Below, in pieces: positions 33,508 through 37,532 of a stretch of DNA of 37,532 nucleotides. A program made the position numbers and the translations under genes. Source of the DNA: G020354785 sp964534745 (GTDB taxonomy: Bacteria > Bacteroidota > Bacteroidia > Bacteroidales > UBA10428); assembly GCA_964534745.1 (NCBI GenBank), contig CAZHQW010000033.1:1-37532 (forward strand). Reading direction: 5' to 3'. The notes beneath the pieces were generated by a model that saw nothing but the letters and a program-made list of their open reading frames with translations, was not told where the DNA came from and made no database searches. Positions within the stretch are counted from its first letter, which is position 1; each line of letters opens with the position of its first letter.

Positions 33508-36344
33508 GCATCGACCTCTTCTCCGGCATCATTCTCTGGCACCAGTACCACCCTTATATATTCATCAGGTGTGATGTATTTTTCTGCAACCCTTTTAAGT
33601 TCATCAGATGTTATACATTCGATGAGCTTATTAAAATCAGTGAACACCTGTAATGATGTGCCGCTCTGGTAGTGGCTTTGCAGGTTGCTTAACCAGAAGC
33701 TGTTGATTTTCAGGTCTTTTTCAATTTCCCGCCTTTGAATTTCTTTTGCTTTATTGATATCCTCATCAGACACACCCTTGTCACGTATCTTTATAATTTC
33801 AGCCAGTGCTGTATGTGTAAGGCTGTCAATGTTTGCCGGCGAGCAGGGAAAGACAATCTGCATATAGGCGTGGCCGTATGGTACCTTGCTTATTCCTGCA
33901 CTTGTCCGTATACCATAGACACCGCTCATCTCTTCCCTGAGTATTTCAATATATTTCCGGTTTAATATCTGTGCGACAACAGACAGCAGATATTCATCCT
34001 TTTCATTCCACTGGGCTTTTTTATCGAAATATATGGCTACAAAGCTTTTAGGATCCATGCCTTTTTTTACCACCTCTTCCACCTTGCCTTCCGGGGGCCT
34101 TATATTAAGGTCTTTCCAGCTTTCTTTTCTGTTAATATCAGGCAAGCTGCCCAGGTATGTTTCAATCAATGGTATGATAGTGTCAACATTGAATGCGCCG
34201 ACAAAAAGGAACGTGAAATCACTGGCATCGGCAAACCTGTTTTTATATATATCTAAAGCTTTATTAAATCTGATACTGTTTAAATCTTCCTCGGTGGGCA
34301 GCCTGGGCGCCCTGGGGTGATTATTTGCTTTTATCTTCCTGTACTGGTCATAATAGTATTGCACTGGATCTGACAGCAGGTTCTTATAAAGCCCCTTCTG
34401 TTTGTTTATAAATGACCTGAACGACGCGGTATCTTCCCTTGGGTCGGTGAAATACAAATATGTTAGCTCAAACAGTGAAGCAAGGTCTTTCGGTGAACTG
34501 CTACCGCTGAAACCTTCAAAGAAATAATCAATATACGGATTTACGCTTACAGTCTTTCCGGCGAGTATCTTTGACAGGTCGGTAGAAGAAAAATCATTAA
34601 CCCCGCTTTCTTCGACAATGTTTACAGCGTTTATGGCTGACTGGTGATCTTCATCTGCACATAAAGAGTGTCCTCCGGCACTGAAAGCCGACATCAATAT
34701 CTCATCGTTCTTAAAGTCTGTAGGCTTAAGTATTACTTTTATCCTGTTGGAAAGTGTCAGCTCAGTAACACCTATATCTTCAATTTCTTTTCTTTCAACA
34801 ATAGCTCCCCTGGTCGGAAGAGATTCCATCAGCTTTGTGGCAAGCTGCTTGTCTTCGTACGGACTTATATCTGACTGCTCAACTGATTCAGCAAGGGCAA
34901 GAAGCTCGCTTTCAGAAGGGATAGCTATATTTTCCTTTTCAGGTGCATTAATGACTATTACCCTGTTACTGCTGGTTATCAGCTTTTCTGCCACAGCATT
35001 TACTTCATCAAGTGTAATTCCGGGGAGGGTCCTGAGTGCAAATTCATATTCAAATTCTATTCCGGGAACAGGTTCATCCTCCAGGAAATTTCTCATATAT
35101 TCCGATGCATAGGATTCTGATTCGGTTTTATCCCTTTCACTGTAAGCCTGCTCATAGAATCTCACCATATTAAGCTTGTATCTCTGTAACTCTCCCTCCG
35201 TAAATCCGTATTTTTTAACACGCAGATTCTCTTCAAGCAGTGCCTGCAGTCCCATGTTAATACCATTCTCGGCTACTACGGCAAATGCCTGGTATCCGTA
35301 TTTCGTTCGTGCCCATAATCCTCCGTAATAGACCTGTGCATTAATAAAAGGAGGTTCGGGTTTTTCCATCAGTTCTTGAAGCCGCTGGTTTAGCATTCCC
35401 GTGAAAAGATTGTAAATGAGCATCCTTCTGTAATCGCCGTAAGTCTCAAACCTGTCAACATCAGCCAGGTTAATTACCGTCACTACAGTGATGGGTGCTT
35501 CTTTGTCGGTGGTAACAGAGACCAGGGTTTCTTTGTGATCGGGCACCTCGTATGAAAGCCTTTGCCTCTCGTTAACAGGATTTTCAAGGTTATTGAAATG
35601 TTCCTTTATCTTTTGTTCTGTTTCGTCAACGTCGATGTCTCCGACCACTATAAAGGCCATAAGGTCAGGCCTGTACCAATCGCGGTAAAACTTCCTTAGT
35701 GTTTCATATTCCGCATTCTCGACTATTTCTTTTTTGCCTATGGGCAGCCTTTCGGCGTACCTTGAATTTTGAAATAGCACGGGCAGGTATTTATCAAGCA
35801 TCCTCTGCCAGGGGCCGCGGCCTATTCTCCATTCTTCTATTATTACGCCTCTTTCCTTATCTATTTCGCTGCTGTCAAAAGAAACATTATGGGCCCAGTC
35901 TTCCATGACAAGGTATGCTTTGTTCATTATCTCGGCAGAGTCTGTCGGGACAGTAAGCATATATACTGTTTCATCAAAAGACGTAAATGCATTAATTTCC
36001 GGTCCGAATTGTATTCCCATCGATTCAAGGCAGTTGACAAGCTCATTCTTTTCAAAGTGCTTTGTTCCGTTGAAGCACATATGCTCAGTAAAATGAGCAA
36101 GTCCCCGCTGATTTTCATCCTCGAGTATAGATCCGGCATTAACAACAAGTCTCATCTCAGCCCTGTTTTCCGGCTTTTTATTATACCTTATATAATATGT
36201 AAGCCCGTTATCAAGCTTTCCTATCCTGATTTTTTCATCAAAAGGCAGTTTCCTGTCAGAATCATCTGTCTGTGAATATGTAAGAAATGGAAGTAAAAAA
36301 CCAAGATAAATCAATGTTAGTGTAACAATAAAATACTTTTTCAT
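33471..36344 (-). CDS. M16 family zinc metallopeptidase (pitrilysin-like, two-unit)
   Basis: The 957-residue protein has a signal peptide (FIVTLTLIYLGFLLPFLTYSQ) and should act in the periplasm or at the envelope. The inverted zinc motif HFTEH (H84, E87, H88) is followed exactly 76 residues later by E164 in DKERGVIIEE, the third zinc ligand of the M16 fold. PDLMAFIVVGDIDVDETEQKI and the second M16 half (about 520-930, with FTFLFVGAFNVDTIIPLIETYLG) complete the clam-shell. Only the first half carries the metal site, as is normal. Members degrade small unfolded peptides. The acidic, Ala-rich tail ends within a 24-bp tandem duplication. It has no obvious operon partner. Confidence 0.95.
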   Translation of the reverse strand: MKKYFIVTLTLIYLGFLLPFLTYSQTDDSDRKLPFDEKIRIGKLDNGLTYYIRYNKKPENRAEMRLVVNAGSILEDENQRGLAHFTEHMCFNGTKHFEKNELVNCLESMGIQFGPEINAFTSFDETVYMLTVPTDSAEIMNKAYLVMEDWAHNVSFDSSEIDKERGVIIEEWRIGRGPWQRMLDKYLPVLFQNSRYAERLPIGKKEIVENAEYETLRKFYRDWYRPDLMAFIVVGDIDVDETEQKIKEHFNNLENPVNERQRLSYEVPDHKETLVSVTTDKEAPITVVTVINLADVDRFETYGDYRRMLIYNLFTGMLNQRLQELMEKPEPPFINAQVYYGGLWARTKYGYQAFAVVAENGINMGLQALLEENLRVKKYGFTEGELQRYKLNMVRFYEQAYSERDKTESESYASEYMRNFLEDEPVPGIEFEYEFALRTLPGITLDEVNAVAEKLITSSNRVIVINAPEKENIAIPSESELLALAESVEQSDISPYEDKQLATKLMESLPTRGAIVERKEIEDIGVTELTLSNRIKVILKPTDFKNDEILMSAFSAGGHSLCADEDHQSAINAVNIVEESGVNDFSSTDLSKILAGKTVSVNPYIDYFFEGFSGSSSPKDLASLFELTYLYFTDPREDTASFRSFINKQKGLYKNLLSDPVQYYYDQYRKIKANNHPRAPRLPTEEDLNSIRFNKALDIYKNRFADASDFTFLFVGAFNVDTIIPLIETYLGSLPDINRKESWKDLNIRPPEGKVEEVVKKGMDPKSFVAIYFDKKAQWNEKDEYLLSVVAQILNRKYIEILREEMSGVYGIRTSAGISKVPYGHAYMQIVFPCSPANIDSLTHTALAEIIKIRDKGVSDEDINKAKEIQRREIEKDLKINSFWLSNLQSHYQSGTSLQVFTDFNKLIECITSDELKRVAEKYITPDEYIRVVLVPENDAGEEVDASVEEQAAANVE

Positions 36345-36498
36345 TTTTTAATTAATTAAAAAATTCATTATTCACTTAAGCATTTAAAAATAATACTTTT
36401 ATTTATTTAATAGCAATATTAAAAGATTTAACGGCTGGATTAATAATTTATTTTTTTATATCTTGGGTCATTAATAAGTAACATCTAAAACATATACT

Positions 36499-37221
36499 AT
36501 GAAGAAAAGTATACTGCTGGTACTAATCTGCACTGTATTTACACTAACTGAAATTATAGCACAGGATATTACTGAACATAAGAATGTCGTAAACCTGGGA
36601 CTGGGAGGACTTGCCCTTGGCAATGTTTCACTGAACTACGAAAGGACTTTCAGTGACAGCCGTGCAGCTTCATTGACTGCAGGATTCCTTGTACCGAGGA
36701 ATCTTCCGTCATTTATATATGATAATCTCTCTGATGAAGACAACTGGGATGCCGACAATAAGCTTTCGGGGTTTTTCATAATGCCTGAGTACAGGTTTTA
36801 TCCCAGCTATAAAATAGCACCCGAAGGTTTTTATATAGCCCCCTTCTTGCGGCTGAACCATTACACCCTTGATATAGGAGGTGATTTTGATGATATTACT
36901 GCGAATATTAAAGGTAAAATAGTCGGTGTCGGCGGGGGAGTTCAGTTCGGAATGCATTGGATCATAAAGGAAAGGATTTCCATTGATTTTTATCTTGCCG
37001 GACTGGGATTTTTTTACAACAGTATTTCCCTGAGGTTTGAATCAGACGATCCCGATGTTGACTATGATGAACTGCGTGGTAATGTTGAGGTTGACATAAA
37101 CGGCATACCAATTATTGGAGAAAAAACAGAAATTGAGGTAGGGGATGATTACGTTGATGCCAGTGCTTCATTTTTGTTTCCCGGATTCAGATCAGGTATT
37201 TCAATTGGCATAGTCTTTTAG
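36499..37221 (+). CDS. Outer-membrane beta-barrel protein of unknown role
   Basis: The 240-residue product has a signal peptide (LLVLICTVFTLTEIIAQ). It has alternating amphipathic strands typical of a small eight- to ten-stranded barrel (VNLGLGGLALGNVSLNYERTF; FYIAPFLRLNHYTLDIGG; FGMHWIIKERISIDFYLAGLGF) and a terminal strand ending in the aromatic signature GISIGIVF. One loop (about 185-220) is very acidic (SDDPDVDYDEL). It resembles DUF3575-type Bacteroidota porin-like proteins, but I cannot fix the family. It probably has its own promoter in the AT-rich gap before it. Confidence 0.7.
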   Translation: MKKSILLVLICTVFTLTEIIAQDITEHKNVVNLGLGGLALGNVSLNYERTFSDSRAASLTAGFLVPRNLPSFIYDNLSDEDNWDADNKLSGFFIMPEYRFYPSYKIAPEGFYIAPFLRLNHYTLDIGGDFDDITANIKGKIVGVGGGVQFGMHWIIKERISIDFYLAGLGFFYNSISLRFESDDPDVDYDELRGNVEVDINGIPIIGEKTEIEVGDDYVDASASFLFPGFRSGISIGIVF

Positions 37222-37322
37222 GATTTACGGCAGTAATTGCAATAATATATCTTAACTCTTTTTTCCCTATATTTGTAATCTATACCAACCGAAGCCTCGG
37301 CCTGTTTTCCGAAGCTTTTGCG

Positions 37323-37433
37323 TAGGAGAACCTGTCCGCCATATAGAATACTCTGGAAGGCGGGCCTGTCCGCCGTATGAAAAACTTCGGAAGGCGGGCC
37401 TGTCCGCCGTATGAAAAACTTCGGAAGGCGGGC
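37323..37433. repeat. 34-bp GC-rich tandem repeat (three units plus a partial one)
   Basis: Units at 37357-37390 and 37391-37424 are identical 34-mers starting AAGGCGGGCCTGTCCGCCGT. A diverged copy lies at 37323-37356, and nine bases of another follow at 37425-37433. Each full copy holds the dyad GGCGG-GCCTGT-CCGCC. The block is bounded by CCAACC (37285-37290) and GGTTGG (37437-37442) in opposite orientation. It lies between a barrel-protein gene and a tRNA. There are no spacers, so it is not a CRISPR array. Confidence 0.85.
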
Positions 37434-37457
37434 GTAGGTTGGCAATAATTTCTATCT

Positions 37458-37531
37458 GGACCCGTAGCTTAATTGGATAGAGCACCTGACTACGGATCAG
37501 GAGATTGAGAGTTCGAGTCTCTCCGGGTTCA
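37458..37531 (+). tRNA. tRNA-Arg (anticodon ACG)
   Basis: The acceptor stem GGACCCG pairs with CGGGTTC (37524-37530), with one G-T pair, and discriminator A follows at 37531. The D-arm is TAGCTTAATTGGATAGAGCA. The anticodon stem CCTGA/TCAGG closes the loop CTACGGA with anticodon ACG at 37492-37494, read as inosine-CG for CGN arginine codons. The T-arm contains GTTCGAGTC. The window ends one base after the discriminator, so an encoded CCA cannot be judged. Confidence 0.97.
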
Positions 37532-37532
37532 C

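Noticed and set aside
37323..37433. CRISPR array
   Set aside because: Units are contiguous 34-mers with no unique spacers between them, and no cas gene is near.

Overview
The window looks like chromosomal DNA from a Bacteroidota bacterium, most likely near Bacteroidales/Marinilabiliales. The signs are two exported proteins with type IX secretion (Por) C-terminal sorting domains, a SecA of about 1100 residues with a C-terminal SEC-C zinc motif, several TAnnTTTG-type -7 promoter boxes, a general lack of Shine-Dalgarno sequences, a B12-riboswitch-controlled TonB receptor, and a Bacteroides-like mannan pathway. No insertion sequence, prophage, CRISPR array or rRNA was seen. One tRNA-Arg(ACG) lies at the right edge.

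Left part (1-7.1 kb): a truncated OxyR-type LysR regulator diverges from a Dps-like thioferritin, with a clean ATAG-N7-CTAT inverted repeat between them. A bidirectional terminator separates the ferritin from a three-gene minus-strand mannan operon: GH5 mannanase, GH130 mannosylglucose phosphorylase and AGE-family mannobiose/cellobiose 2-epimerase. Together these would turn mannan oligosaccharides into mannose-1-phosphate and glucose. A soluble three-PAS hybrid histidine kinase diverges from this operon.

Middle part (7.2-19.8 kb): homoserine dehydrogenase, a DUF2059 protein, an unrecognised exported protein, an orphan NUMOD1-like small protein, a UbiA/MenA-type prenyltransferase and a GIN-domain (DUF2807) lipoprotein. 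The last two converge on a 19-bp perfect inverted repeat. Next comes the most unusual locus: a membrane Ser/Thr kinase with a TPR sensor half, a GAF-AAA+-Fis sigma-54 activator, and a secreted kelch/T9SS protein. The kelch gene has a sigma-54-like -24/-12 promoter, an upstream inverted repeat and a canonical AGGAGG ribosome-binding site, which is rare in this phylum. I infer a kinase-to-sigma-54-to-surface-protein module. It is followed by an AT-rich CotH-kinase lipoprotein and a decayed histidine-kinase fragment.

Right part (19.8-37.5 kb): a BtuB-like receptor under a cobalamin riboswitch, then housekeeping genes (ligA, a DUF6913-like protein, dapA, secA), a large Asp-box/PKD/T9SS secreted protein, a small unknown protein, a two-unit M16 zinc peptidase whose stop codon lies inside a 24-bp tandem duplication, an outer-membrane barrel protein, a 34-bp tandem repeat and the tRNA. 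The only stretch over 300 bases without a gene (21960-22471) holds the riboswitch, its promoter and a start-proximal hairpin.
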